DNA of 64,000 nt from positions 1 through 64,000 of the forward strand of contig CAMZBA010000005.1 in assembly GCA_947304395.1 (NCBI GenBank), given 5' to 3'. Every line of letters begins with the position of its first letter. The first letter of the stretch is position 1. Below are positions 23,781 through 32,122 of the stretch, in pieces. The position numbers and the translations under genes are program-made. This DNA comes from an uncultured Candidatus Saccharibacteria bacterium. GTDB taxonomy: Bacteria > Patescibacteriota > Saccharimonadia > Saccharimonadales > Saccharimonadaceae. Below the pieces are notes generated by a model. That model searched no databases and had not been told where the DNA came from. It saw nothing but the letters and a program-made list of their open reading frames with translations.

Positions 23781-24272
23781 ATGGCGACTACTTTTGAGGG
23801 GCAACGAGCAAACGAGGAAGTTGTCTATATATTTCGGCGACATATTTTGACATCAATTAAGGGTTTCTTCTTTCTGGTCTTTATGACGGTGATTGGCTTC
23901 TTGCCAAAAATAATGTGGCCGAATAATGATAGGATGATATTTGTTTGGATGGGGGCGGTGATAATTGGCTTGTTGGGGATGGGGTATAGCTATCTGCTAT
24001 GGTATTTTAGCTTTTATATAGTGACGAATCAGCGTTTACGTCAGACGCGCCAGAAGGGGTTGTTTAAAAAGACAGTCGTAGATCTGAGCTTAGAAAATGT
24101 GCAGAGTGCGTCATTCGGTGTGCCGGGTATGTTTGGTGCGATGTTTGATTATGGCACAATTTTGATTCAGACGGGTGCGGGCGACCTGGTGCTGAGCATG
24201 GTGAGCCATCCCGAAACAGTGTATAATGAGATAGAGAACGCGCGCCATGAAGTGCAGCCTCAGCAAGAATAG
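23781..24272 (+). CDS. Membrane protein with bacterial PH-like domain
   Basis: 163 aa. Two membrane helices (about 25-42 and 52-75) are followed by a bPH_2/DUF304-like domain (YIVTNQRLRQTRQKGLFKKTVVDLSLENVQSASF), the typical strand pattern of YdbS/YdbT-type proteins. The role is unknown; these domains are often envelope-associated. TAAAAT at 23769-23774 is 6 nt before the ATG with no SD, so the mRNA is likely leaderless. The next gene starts 2 nt after the stop and is probably co-transcribed. Confidence 0.85.
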   Translation: MATTFEGQRANEEVVYIFRRHILTSIKGFFFLVFMTVIGFLPKIMWPNNDRMIFVWMGAVIIGLLGMGYSYLLWYFSFYIVTNQRLRQTRQKGLFKKTVVDLSLENVQSASFGVPGMFGAMFDYGTILIQTGAGDLVLSMVSHPETVYNEIENARHEVQPQQE

Positions 24273-24274
24273 TT

Positions 24275-25372
24275 ATGAAGAAGATAGTTGAAAAAATTAA
24301 ATCACAACGTGCGAAGAAAAAAGATATAAGCATTACACAACAGAACCTCGAGGAGAGCCGCGAGGAGATTTTGGCAAGGGGGAAGAGCTTTAAGTATCCA
24401 TTCCAGTATGCAAAACATCGAATTGTGATTTTGACGATCATTATTTCAATAGTAGCTATTGGGACCTTTGTAGGAATTGGTTGGTTTCAGCTGTATAGGG
24501 TACAGAATACCGGTGAGGTGATGTATCGTTTTACTAAGGTACTGGGATTGCCAGTTGCAGAAATTGACGGACACAAAGTACTCTATAGTGACTATCTTAT
24601 GCTATATCGCAGCAGTATAACTTCGATAGAACGACAAAAAGGCACGTTAGATGACAGCGACAAAGAAGTTGCAAATCAGAAGTTGTTTTACAAACGGCAA
24701 GCTTTGAATGACGCGGAAATGTATAGCTATGTTTTGGCGGAATTAGAGGCGCGAAAATTGACGGTTTCTACTAGTGAAATTGACGAGGTAATCGACGAGC
24801 ACAAGAGCATCAATGGCGAAAAGCGTAGCGATGAAGCTTTTGAGGGTATAGTTAGGGACAACTTCGGTTTGACTATGCCAGAATATCGCCGCCTGGTGAT
24901 GCTGTCTTTGGCGAAGCGTAAACTGTCTATAGAAATTGATAATGAGGCTAAAGAGACGGCTGAGAAGGTTGAGGCTTTGTTGCAGGCGAACGGCAACGAT
25001 TTTGCTAAGGTAGCGGATGCATTGAAAGATAATGAGATTTTGGGATATGAATCGGCGGGAAATGCTGTTGAGGTATCAAATCTAGATAGTGGTCGCGCTG
25101 AAGTGGCGATAAAGCTAGAAAAGAAAGGCGATGTTTCGGGGCGCTTTGTATCTAAGAATGGTGACGGATATTATTACGTGCGGTTAGTATCAAAAGAAAA
25201 TAATAAGGTCAGTTATGAGACGCTTTCGATTCGTTTTTCTAAGATTGATAATGAGGTTAGAAAGTTACGCGAAGATGGCAAAATTAAAGAAAAGATTGAA
25301 GTTGCGATTGAACAAAGCGACGAAGAGATGTCGTCGCAAAGCCCAGATATAGACGAAAACACCAATAAATGA
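24275..25372 (+). CDS. SurA/PrsA-like peptidyl-prolyl isomerase, membrane anchored
   Basis: 365 aa. A basic cytoplasmic N-terminus (1-48) precedes one membrane helix (about 49-70), then an external SurA-N-like helical domain (DGHKVLYSDYLMLYRSS..., KRQALNDAEMYSYVLAELEARKLTVSTSEID). The C-terminal region has parvulin-like strands (GDVSGRFVSKNGDGYYYVRLVSK). It probably acts as an extracytoplasmic folding chaperone for secreted and surface proteins, fitting the many secreted proteins in this window. PPIase catalytic residues are not clearly identifiable, so it may be chaperone-only. Confidence 0.7.
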   Translation: MKKIVEKIKSQRAKKKDISITQQNLEESREEILARGKSFKYPFQYAKHRIVILTIIISIVAIGTFVGIGWFQLYRVQNTGEVMYRFTKVLGLPVAEIDGHKVLYSDYLMLYRSSITSIERQKGTLDDSDKEVANQKLFYKRQALNDAEMYSYVLAELEARKLTVSTSEIDEVIDEHKSINGEKRSDEAFEGIVRDNFGLTMPEYRRLVMLSLAKRKLSIEIDNEAKETAEKVEALLQANGNDFAKVADALKDNEILGYESAGNAVEVSNLDSGRAEVAIKLEKKGDVSGRFVSKNGDGYYYVRLVSKENNKVSYETLSIRFSKIDNEVRKLREDGKIKEKIEVAIEQSDEEMSSQSPDIDENTNK

Positions 25373-25383
25373 TGATGTGCTAG

Positions 25384-26135
25384 GTTATTGTAATTTCTGG
25401 CGGAAATTATACATAGCTACGCCGGCTGCGATAGATAAGTTTAGGCTGTCAACCAATGGAGTTTGAGAGATAAAAGACGGCTTGAGTTTTGTCGGCAAAT
25501 TCTTGAGGTAGGCCAGAAGCTTCATTTCCGAAAATCAGAGAAAATGAACCATCGTTTAATGTTACATCTGCGAGATTGACGGCTTCTGGATTAATCATGA
25601 AAGAATAGAGAAGGCGTTTTCGTGATGAGTTTATGGTTTCATATTTTGCCAGATAGTCGTCAAACGAGGCAAACAGCTCAATATTAATGTGAAATATTGC
25701 GCCCATCGAAGCACGAACGACTTTGGGGTCGAAATGATCTGTCGCTGGAGTAATGATGGCTAAGTTATTATAGCCGAAGGCGACGGCTGAGCGGATGATC
25801 GTGCCAAGGTTGCCAGCGTCAGAGGGATTAACGAGTACGATATGAGGTGTTTCGGCGGTTGCTTCTAGTTGCATGACGGGTTTGTCAAATTCGGCGATTA
25901 TTAAACAGTTATCTTTTGCGCCGAGAATGTTGAACGCTTTAGTGTTTTCGATGATGGGAATATTGAATGCTGTTAATTGAGCAATGATGGAGTCTATACC
26001 ATGACTATGTTTTTGATTTGGGCGTAGAAAAACACGTTTAATAAGACTAGGGTTTACTTTGAGTAATTCGTAAGTGAGCGTAGCTCCGAAAGCATAAGAA
26101 ACAGGGGAGCTGCGCTTGTAGCGGGGAAGCTTCAT
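25384..26135 (-). pseudogene. SpoU/TrmH-family RNA 2'-O-methyltransferase with a frameshift
   Basis: An SAM-dependent SPOUT enzyme methylating rRNA or tRNA ribose. An N-terminal substrate-binding part is followed by motif 1 (NPSDAGNLGTIIRSAVAFG) and motif 2 (IFGNEASGLP). The uninterrupted frame ends at 25449 after YLSNSIG, before motif 3. Removing one base from the AAAA at 25472-25475 joins it to ISQTPLVDSLNLSIAAGV and on to a stop at 25384. That is exactly the missing motif 3, including the knot-forming SLN. So a one-base insertion (mutation or assembly error) truncates it by about 30 residues. TATAAT lies 8 nt before the start. Confidence 0.88.
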
Positions 26136-26175
26136 ATATTTCTATTATATCATGAAATACTGATTTTTGCAATAG

Positions 26176-27219
26176 CTAGAAACGTTGTGGGGTCTCGGTC
26201 GAACCTTGAATAGTGCGAAATGTCCCTGTGACGCGATAGCTGATATTATCTGTTCGAACAATCACGAATGCCCAACTTGAGACGGTGTTATCCATATTGC
26301 AGAAGCCGTTATCTAGCAAAAAGAGATTATAAGGACTATTTTTTAAAGCGCAGTAGCTTGGGAAGTTTGCTATTTTGGCCGCTTGCATTTGGGTGGCTAG
26401 TTTTGCTTCGTCAAATAGTAGGCTGTAGTTAGTGTCGCAAATATAGCTGTCTGCATTTGTCATATTATTATTTGAGTAATCGGCATGGCAGTATAAATGA
26501 TCGATGCGTATTTTTTCAAAATTGGGTACTTCTGGTTTTTTGACGGTGTTGAGATAATTGCTTAGAGCAACAGTAATATTCGGCATGGCTTTGCTGAATT
26601 GGAGTGAGTCGAAGTAGACGGCAGTCTTGTTCTTGCTGACGCGGTCGGTGCTTTTTACTAGGTAGTCACCTGTGATTTGGAAGGATTCATCATTACTGAG
26701 CGTGATAGTCGACCCTTTCACGGTGTAGTCGCCAGCCTCAGTACTTGGTTGGAGCTTTTTGCGGTCAGCATTAGGTTCGCGATAGTATGAAAATTCATAT
26801 TTAGAATCAGTAGTAAAAGTGATGAATTCATCGTGGCTAGGGTTAATGGCGAAAGTGCGGCCAGCGAGAGCGCTTTTTAGAATATCCTCTGGGGAGCCGT
26901 CAGGGATTTTAATCTGAGAGAGCGGAGTGGAGGGCTGTGCATTTAGAGCGTGCGTCTCGTTTTCGCCGGTTGGTTTCTTGTTGATGACTTTGTCGACAAC
27001 GATATAGGCGACCAATCCAAGTGTGGCCAAGCCAAAAATAACTGCTAATAATAGGCTAAGATGACCTTTTTCTTTTTTAGCCTGTGGGATGGGCGTGGTT
27101 TGGTAGTTTGCGGGTAATGTGTTCTGCGGTGGAAGGGTGTTTGGTTGAGGTGCGGGTTGGACTGGTTGAGGTTGCATTGGTGCCATATTTGGCTGAAATT
27201 GCGTGTTGTTTGGTTGCAT
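26176..27219 (-). CDS. Membrane-anchored protein with proline-rich tail and external beta domain
   Basis: 347 aa, function unknown. A Pro/Gln/Asn-rich cytoplasmic N-terminus (1-50) ends in AKKEKG. One membrane helix follows (about 53-75), then a basic linker and an external region. ALAGRTFAINPSHDEFITFT and alternating strands (YEFSYYREP, GDYTVKGSTITL) suggest a lipocalin-like barrel. The Cys-containing C-terminal part (about 235-330) looks like a second domain. The layout parallels 3166-3837. Confidence 0.75.
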   Translation of the reverse strand: MQPNNTQFQPNMAPMQPQPVQPAPQPNTLPPQNTLPANYQTTPIPQAKKEKGHLSLLLAVIFGLATLGLVAYIVVDKVINKKPTGENETHALNAQPSTPLSQIKIPDGSPEDILKSALAGRTFAINPSHDEFITFTTDSKYEFSYYREPNADRKKLQPSTEAGDYTVKGSTITLSNDESFQITGDYLVKSTDRVSKNKTAVYFDSLQFSKAMPNITVALSNYLNTVKKPEVPNFEKIRIDHLYCHADYSNNNMTNADSYICDTNYSLLFDEAKLATQMQAAKIANFPSYCALKNSPYNLFLLDNGFCNMDNTVSSWAFVIVRTDNISYRVTGTFRTIQGSTETPQRF

Positions 27220-27353
27220 GATTAACTATATTTTAACATAAACGAAATGAATTATGATGATTCGGTGTGCTTGTTTCGATTTGCAGTTTATTTTAAAATA
27301 AGTGTAAGTGAATTGCGCGTTTTATTGTCGCAGTGAAGGAGAACAGAATTATA

Positions 27354-29189
27354 ATGCGGAAAAAGATTATCATAAGCGCAGCTGTTATAGGGTTGGTTTT
27401 GTTCTTTGGGGCTTTCCTTGCTCATAATTTGTATGCTGAGGATGCTTGTTCTATCAATAAGGTGAACGATCCGTTGCTGTGCGGCACTCCTAGAAGCGAC
27501 GAAGAGGTTGCGATTATGCAATCCGTAGAGAGCACTTTGAACGTAACATATCTTTGGATTGGTATCATTTCGGTAATCGTGGTCATTATTGGCGGCATTA
27601 ATTACATGACGTCGGTTGGCGATGCGAATAAGATTAGGCAGTCTAAAAATATAATTTTCTATGCGATTTGCGGTTTGATTGTAACTTTGGCGGCTTTTGC
27701 GATTACTAATTTGGTTCTTGATGCGATAGAGGGTGCGACAAGTGTTCAGGATAGATCGGACGGTAGTGGCAGTAACATTCCGCTGGGCGAGGGACGCTAT
27801 AAAGTCCGTGCGATAGATGCAATTAGTCATACGAGCTTAATTGTTGGCCAAACAATAACCATTAAAGCAAGAGTGATCCCGGATTATGCTAAGGATCATA
27901 GTTTAACATATAAGTCGAGCGATGATTCGATTGCGGTAGTGGATCGGTCTGGACTAGTGAAGGCCAAGAGGGAGGGGAAGGCAACGATTACGATTAGCTC
28001 AAATGATGGGCCTTCGAAAGAGGTTGCGGTGACGGTACTGAAGCCGATTCCGGTTACTTCGATTAAGATAGATAAAAGTTCCGTGACGCTAAAAAAGAAC
28101 AAAGAAGTAATAGTTCAAGCGACGCCATATCCGACAAACGCGACAGACAAAACCTTGATTTGGGCAAGCGAAAATACGAAAGTTGCTACGGTTGACCAGA
28201 CGGGGAAGATAAAAGGAATTAGTTATGGGGATACCATTGTGACGATAACGGCGCGTAACAAGACGGAAGTTGCCGTAAATGATAGCGGCATTACCTTGTC
28301 GGCTGCAACCTTGGCGGCTAACGAGAACGCGGTTGTTGCTAAAGTCAAAGTTACGGTTGAAAGCGAGTACTATGCGTGTCAACCTGCGACTTCCGCGAAA
28401 AAATTCTCTGGCGATTTAAATATTCGATCAATAACGATGAAATATCTTGAACCTCATGCAAAGGATTTTTATTATTCAAATTTCTCGGGTAGGATTAACG
28501 AATTTGGTGGCTATACTAGCTATGTGAAGAAGCTTGGCGGAATTCATACGATGTACGCTGGAAAAGATAAAAAGATAAAGACGAAGTCGGCTTGCGATTT
28601 CCAGGCGGCGGCAGAATATGCGTATGGTTTATGGATGGCGTACGGTGTGGATTACGACAATGGAAACACGTATCATAGGTGGGGCGATGAGACTGCTGAC
28701 CAGTCGGATGCGTATTGGAAGGGGTCGGGTTCACGTTATGCGGGTGCCGGGTATGGCTATAAGGACATTGATACGAATTTGTCTGAGGACCCGGGTAGGT
28801 TTAGGACGAACTGTAATTATTCTTGCGATGCAATGGCACAAAAGACAGATTTGTACTTCGTGAGCAATCTCTGTACTTCTTGGAAATCTGGACCATCAAA
28901 GTCGCCGGTAGGGAAGATAACAGACACTGCCCAGTTGCAAGTTGGGGATATGCTTCACTACTTTAGGGATGGCGACTGGAAGCACGTGGCGGTGGTTGGT
29001 GAGGTATATAGTGACTATATTGTTACCTATGATGGTGGCGGCCGCTTTATTAGCTCAAAACAATATAAAAAGAAAATAAAACGTGGCGGGTCAATGCTTA
29101 ATGGCACTACGTATAGTAGTTATGATTACTGGTTTGGCGTTCGTCTTTGGAAAATTGACCAAAGTAGAACACTTGAAGGATTAAAATAA
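27354..29189 (+). CDS. T4SS-pilin-domain / Ig-like / CHAP-NlpC-like surface protein
   Basis: 611 aa from the ATG at 27354 (GGAGAA SD). Domain order: signal peptide (1-28, ending LYAED); a two-helix T4SS-pilin-like domain (about 55-125; TYLWIGIISVIVVIIGGINYMTSVGDA, IIFYAICGLIVTLAAFAITN); two Big_2 Ig-like domains (about 150-240 and 242-330); and a C-terminal domain with CNYSCDAMAQ, GDMLHYFRDGDWKHVAVVGEV and a Trp/Tyr-rich end. The last resembles CHAP/NlpC-P60 cysteine peptidases, with Cys and His in the right order. It may cut peptidoglycan during attachment to or exchange with a host. Function is inferred from domains only. Confidence 0.75.
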   Translation: MRKKIIISAAVIGLVLFFGAFLAHNLYAEDACSINKVNDPLLCGTPRSDEEVAIMQSVESTLNVTYLWIGIISVIVVIIGGINYMTSVGDANKIRQSKNIIFYAICGLIVTLAAFAITNLVLDAIEGATSVQDRSDGSGSNIPLGEGRYKVRAIDAISHTSLIVGQTITIKARVIPDYAKDHSLTYKSSDDSIAVVDRSGLVKAKREGKATITISSNDGPSKEVAVTVLKPIPVTSIKIDKSSVTLKKNKEVIVQATPYPTNATDKTLIWASENTKVATVDQTGKIKGISYGDTIVTITARNKTEVAVNDSGITLSAATLAANENAVVAKVKVTVESEYYACQPATSAKKFSGDLNIRSITMKYLEPHAKDFYYSNFSGRINEFGGYTSYVKKLGGIHTMYAGKDKKIKTKSACDFQAAAEYAYGLWMAYGVDYDNGNTYHRWGDETADQSDAYWKGSGSRYAGAGYGYKDIDTNLSEDPGRFRTNCNYSCDAMAQKTDLYFVSNLCTSWKSGPSKSPVGKITDTAQLQVGDMLHYFRDGDWKHVAVVGEVYSDYIVTYDGGGRFISSKQYKKKIKRGGSMLNGTTYSSYDYWFGVRLWKIDQSRTLEGLK

Positions 29190-29217
29190 TTAGTTTCTGT
29201 AAGATTCTCTAATAACT

Positions 29218-29820
29218 ATGTCGGAGCAGAGTAGTAGAAATAGATTTATGCCAATGAGGCAATATAAGCATGAGGATTTTGTTGATTTGGTGAGCGGTTT
29301 GGACGAGAGAGGCTTGCTGGAGTTGAGCGCAAATTATGGTGGGTACCCAGTGCTATTCAGAATGTCGCTCGATCAAAGGTTAAGTCATATTCCTTTTATT
29401 CAAACTGGAGCGGCTGTTGCGGTTAGAAACGAGAAAGGTGAAATATTATTACAGCAGAGGTCGGATAATGGCTTGTGGGGGTTGCCGGGTGGGTGTCAAA
29501 ATTTAGGAGAAAAACTTGAAACTACCGCCGTGAGGGAGCTATACGAGGAAACGGGGATAAAAATATCAGAAGACGATTTGTTTTTGATTAACACGCTATC
29601 CGGGGAATCAAGAAGGAGAGTTTACGCTAATGGCGATATTGTCTACAATAATACGTCACTTTACTTAGCTAACATCAAGTCTGAGGACGTAGTCCTAAAG
29701 AAAGATTCAGAGTCGCTGCGATTGGCCTATTTTAATGTTGATAACTTGCCGAGTGAAATGAATGATGAAGATTTGGTTGCGGAGTATATAAAGTATAACG
29801 CTTCGCCCAGCTCCTTCTAG
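29218..29820 (+). CDS. Nudix hydrolase
   Basis: 200 aa. The Nudix box is complete: GCQNLGEKLETTAVRELYEE followed by TGI (about 98-120), within the usual alpha/beta/alpha fold (AAVAVRNEKGEILLQQRSD upstream). The N-terminal 65 residues (RQYKHEDFVDLVSGL) are an added helical part. The substrate is not predictable; nucleoside diphosphate derivatives or oxidised nucleotides are typical. TAATAA lies just before the ATG with no SD. Confidence 0.92.
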   Translation: MSEQSSRNRFMPMRQYKHEDFVDLVSGLDERGLLELSANYGGYPVLFRMSLDQRLSHIPFIQTGAAVAVRNEKGEILLQQRSDNGLWGLPGGCQNLGEKLETTAVRELYEETGIKISEDDLFLINTLSGESRRRVYANGDIVYNNTSLYLANIKSEDVVLKKDSESLRLAYFNVDNLPSEMNDEDLVAEYIKYNASPSSF

Positions 29821-29884
29821 CACGAACAATGTCCATTTATTTGGGAAGTATAAAAAGTGACCCACTAGGTCATGCTTTATGCTT

Positions 29885-29959
29885 TGGTGCGGGTGGAGAG
29901 AGTCGAACTCTCGTCTTATCCTTGGGAAGGATACATAATAGCCGTTATACGACACCCGC
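29885..29959 (-). tRNA. tRNA-Gly(CCC)
   Basis: 75-nt cloverleaf on the minus strand. Acceptor GCGGGTG/CACCCGC, anticodon stem TATCC/GGATA with loop TTCCCAA (anticodon CCC), T arm GAGAG/CTCTC with loop TTCGACT, and encoded CCA. Confidence 0.92.
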
Positions 29960-30006
29960 GTTATCACTATTTTAGCATAGTTTTTTCTTTTTGATATTAT
30001 AGAGAT

Positions 30007-30525
30007 ATGATGGAAGCAAAAAAGACAACAAAGAAAAATACATTTGGAATAGTAGCGATGGTTACAGCTGGAGTAGCCATATTAATAGGCATAGTGGCGG
30101 CAATTGTATTCTTAGTTGGAGGACAAGCGAAGACGCGCGATGGTTCGATTGTGGAGTTTTCGTTTGGACACGGGGGTGGCATGAGCGGAGACGTTCAGTA
30201 TACGCTGAAGAGGCAAGATAATTTAGCATTGCTTTCGATAAATAGAACGGGAGCTCTTTACGATAAAGGCGGGAACGTTGAGAAAACTGTAGACGGTAAG
30301 TATCTTGATAGATTGGCGGATATTATTAATGAGAATGAAGTAGCAAAGTGGGATGGGTTCGATAAGAGCGCCCACGGTATTCTTGATGGTGGCGGTTTTG
30401 TCCTGAAAGTGACCTATGATGACGAAAAAACGATTGAAGCGCATGGATATATGATGTTCCCAGATAATTATGCTGTGGTTTCGGATAAGTTTGAAGAGTT
30501 ATTTTCGGAAATTGAAAATCTATAA
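30007..30525 (+). CDS. Single-pass membrane protein with external domain, unknown
   Basis: 172 aa. A Lys/Thr-rich N-terminus precedes one membrane helix (about 13-38; Ala/Ile/Val-rich), then a Gly-rich linker and an external alpha/beta domain (YTLKRQDNLALLSINRTG, FVLKVTYDDEKTIEAHGYMMFPDNY). Not recognised. TATTAT at 29995-30000 lies 6 nt before the first ATG, implying a leaderless transcript. Confidence 0.75.
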   Translation: MMEAKKTTKKNTFGIVAMVTAGVAILIGIVAAIVFLVGGQAKTRDGSIVEFSFGHGGGMSGDVQYTLKRQDNLALLSINRTGALYDKGGNVEKTVDGKYLDRLADIINENEVAKWDGFDKSAHGILDGGGFVLKVTYDDEKTIEAHGYMMFPDNYAVVSDKFEELFSEIENL

Positions 30526-30554
30526 ATAATTGGTTATTCGCCATAAAACAAAAA

Positions 30555-30580
30555 CATCTCCAGAAAATGGAGATTTTTTG
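30555..30580 (+). terminator. Terminator of the 30007 gene
   Basis: The stem ATCTCC/GGAGAT with an A-rich loop and a T run ends exactly at the tRNA-Asp 3' end on the opposite strand. Confidence 0.75.
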
Positions 30581-30657
30581 TGGCGGGCCCGACGCGACTC
30601 GAACGCGCGACCTCCTCCGTGACAGGGAGGCGCTCTAACCAACTGAGCTACGAGCCC
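30581..30657 (-). tRNA. tRNA-Asp(GUC)
   Basis: 77-nt cloverleaf. Acceptor GGGCTCG/CGGGCCC, D arm GCTC/GAGC, anticodon stem CCTCC/GGAGG with loop CTGTCAC (anticodon GTC), T arm GCGCG/CGCGT with loop TTCGAGT, G73 and encoded CCA. Confidence 0.95.
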
Positions 30658-30778
30658 TTGTGTAAGCCATTATATACGAATGCGGCCGAAATTACAAGGG
30701 CTTTATGTGGTCGTTTCGGGGTTGGTAAAGCTAGCATTAGATACTTTTAGATAGTTGTGTTATAATTGCAGAGGAGAT

Positions 30779-30854
30779 GCCGTTGTAGCTCAGTTGGCAG
30801 AGCAGCTCATTCGTAACGAGCAGGTCGCTGGTTCGACCCCAGTCAACGGCTCCA
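30779..30854 (+). tRNA. tRNA-Thr(CGU)
   Basis: 76-nt cloverleaf. Acceptor GCCGTTG/CAACGGC, anticodon loop TTCGTAA (anticodon CGT), T arm GCTGG/CCAGT with loop TTCGACC, and encoded CCA. The stem base nearest the loop (A31-C39) does not pair. TATAAT at 30761-30766 serves as -10. Confidence 0.93.
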
Positions 30855-30871
30855 GGGATAGTTTGATCAAT

Positions 30872-30912
30872 AAAAAAGACGTCAATTGCGCTGAAGCGAC
30901 TGGCGTCTTTTT
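30872..30912. terminator. Terminator after tRNA-Thr and rdgB
   Basis: AAAGACG/CGTCTTT arms with inner pairing, an A run before and T run after. It can stop both the tRNA-Thr transcript and the convergent rdgB transcript. Confidence 0.8.
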
Positions 30913-30923
30913 CGTGTAAATAA

Positions 30924-31562
30924 TTAGTCTATTGTAGCTAGGCGGCGAATTGCTTTTCTTAAAGATTCAAAGCGATAAGTGTGTTTTAGTGCGTCGCCGC
31001 GTAATTGGCCAAATGCGACGTCAAACCCATCTGGGACGAAAATTGAATAAAAGAATGGCTTTTCGATTATTTTTGGTATTTCGCTCATAATAGTGCCGTT
31101 ACTTTCGCCTAGTTCTTGAAAGTATTTTCCATCTGGAGTCATGAGTGTTATACAAGATTTGTATTTTGCGTGTCTATTTGTAGTATTACGCATTTTCTCG
31201 ATTAGTTTTATGATACATTGATAGCTCGGTAGACTGGGATTGGCTGCGATTTCTGCATCGGCGTATCTAGCAGTATGGACGCCGGGCTCGTCCCCTAGTA
31301 TGTCGACGAATAGACCAGAGTCGTCGGAAATAATAGGGAAGTGGATCTGCTTTTCTTTGCAAAATGAAAAGACTGCTCGCGCCTTCGTGAGAGAATTATC
31401 CTGAATCGTAGTTCCTTTTTCCTCAATTTCACCTCTATCCCAATCGATGTCATTTAAGTTTAGGATTCCCATATCTAGGCCCAACTCGTCAATTATGCGC
31501 TGGAGGTCTTCAATTTTTCTTTGGTTTGTAGTTGCGAAGATGATTTTTGATTTATCTGACAT
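30924..31562 (-). CDS. rdgB: RdgB/HAM1-type non-canonical purine NTP pyrophosphatase
   Basis: Hydrolyses ITP, XTP and dITP to monophosphates, keeping deaminated purines out of nucleic acids. 212 aa. The family blocks are present: FATTNQRKIEDL at the N-terminus, then ISDDSGLFVDILGDEPGVHTARYAD (general base Asp and Lys/Ser loop), and a FDVAFGQL block replacing the usual FGYDPIF. The C-terminus (ALKHTYRFESLRKAIRRL) corresponds to the SHR region. The divergence in the FGYDP-like region leaves the exact substrate uncertain. Confidence 0.88.
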   Translation of the reverse strand: MSDKSKIIFATTNQRKIEDLQRIIDELGLDMGILNLNDIDWDRGEIEEKGTTIQDNSLTKARAVFSFCKEKQIHFPIISDDSGLFVDILGDEPGVHTARYADAEIAANPSLPSYQCIIKLIEKMRNTTNRHAKYKSCITLMTPDGKYFQELGESNGTIMSEIPKIIEKPFFYSIFVPDGFDVAFGQLRGDALKHTYRFESLRKAIRRLATID

Positions 31563-31626
31563 ATAGTTTCTCGTTTTTTATTATGCTGACTGAATTATTC
31601 GTAATGTCAGCGTCCATTTATATCCT

Positions 31627-32112
31627 TTAAATTGTACTCCAATCTGATAAGTTTAGGTTTGCTATTTGATTGCGCGGTATGATTGCGACGAAGTACCAAA
31701 AAACCATATCATCAGTGCCGATTTCGGGTCTATCGGTACTAATTGTAAAATTGACAGTGTTGTTATTGAGATTGACACTTTCGAGCTTGTGATTAATACT
31801 GCCAGACGATTCGCTTTGAACTTGAATAAAAATATCATTATGTTTGAAATATTCAACATTTATAGCTAATACATCGGAGTATTTCTTATAAAAGCGATTA
31901 AGTTCCTCGGGGGAAGTGATGCGATATTTCGAATTATCGGGATAATCACTAAAGACTTCGTGTGTTTGTAGTTCATATTTGACGATTTGATTGTCTGGCG
32001 CTGAGCTTTCGACTTTTTTGTAGTCGTAATACAGCCAGGCGCTGCAACCGCAAATAATTAGAATGAGTAACAACGCAGTTGCTGCAATAATTTTATGTTT
32101 GAATTGAAACAT
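31627..32112 (-). CDS. Membrane-anchored extracytoplasmic protein, unknown
   Basis: 161 aa. An N-terminal hydrophobic segment (about 8-25) ends IICGCSAW. This is close to a lipobox but has Cys at -2, so lipoprotein processing is possible though not certain. A small external domain follows with strands (DIFIQVQSESSGSINHKLESV, NTVNFTISTDRPE). It lies 10 nt after the gene at 32123 on the same strand and is probably co-transcribed with it. Confidence 0.7.
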   Translation of the reverse strand: MFQFKHKIIAATALLLILIICGCSAWLYYDYKKVESSAPDNQIVKYELQTHEVFSDYPDNSKYRITSPEELNRFYKKYSDVLAINVEYFKHNDIFIQVQSESSGSINHKLESVNLNNNTVNFTISTDRPEIGTDDMVFWYFVAIIPRNQIANLNLSDWSTI

Positions 32113-32122
32113 TTTTGGGGTG

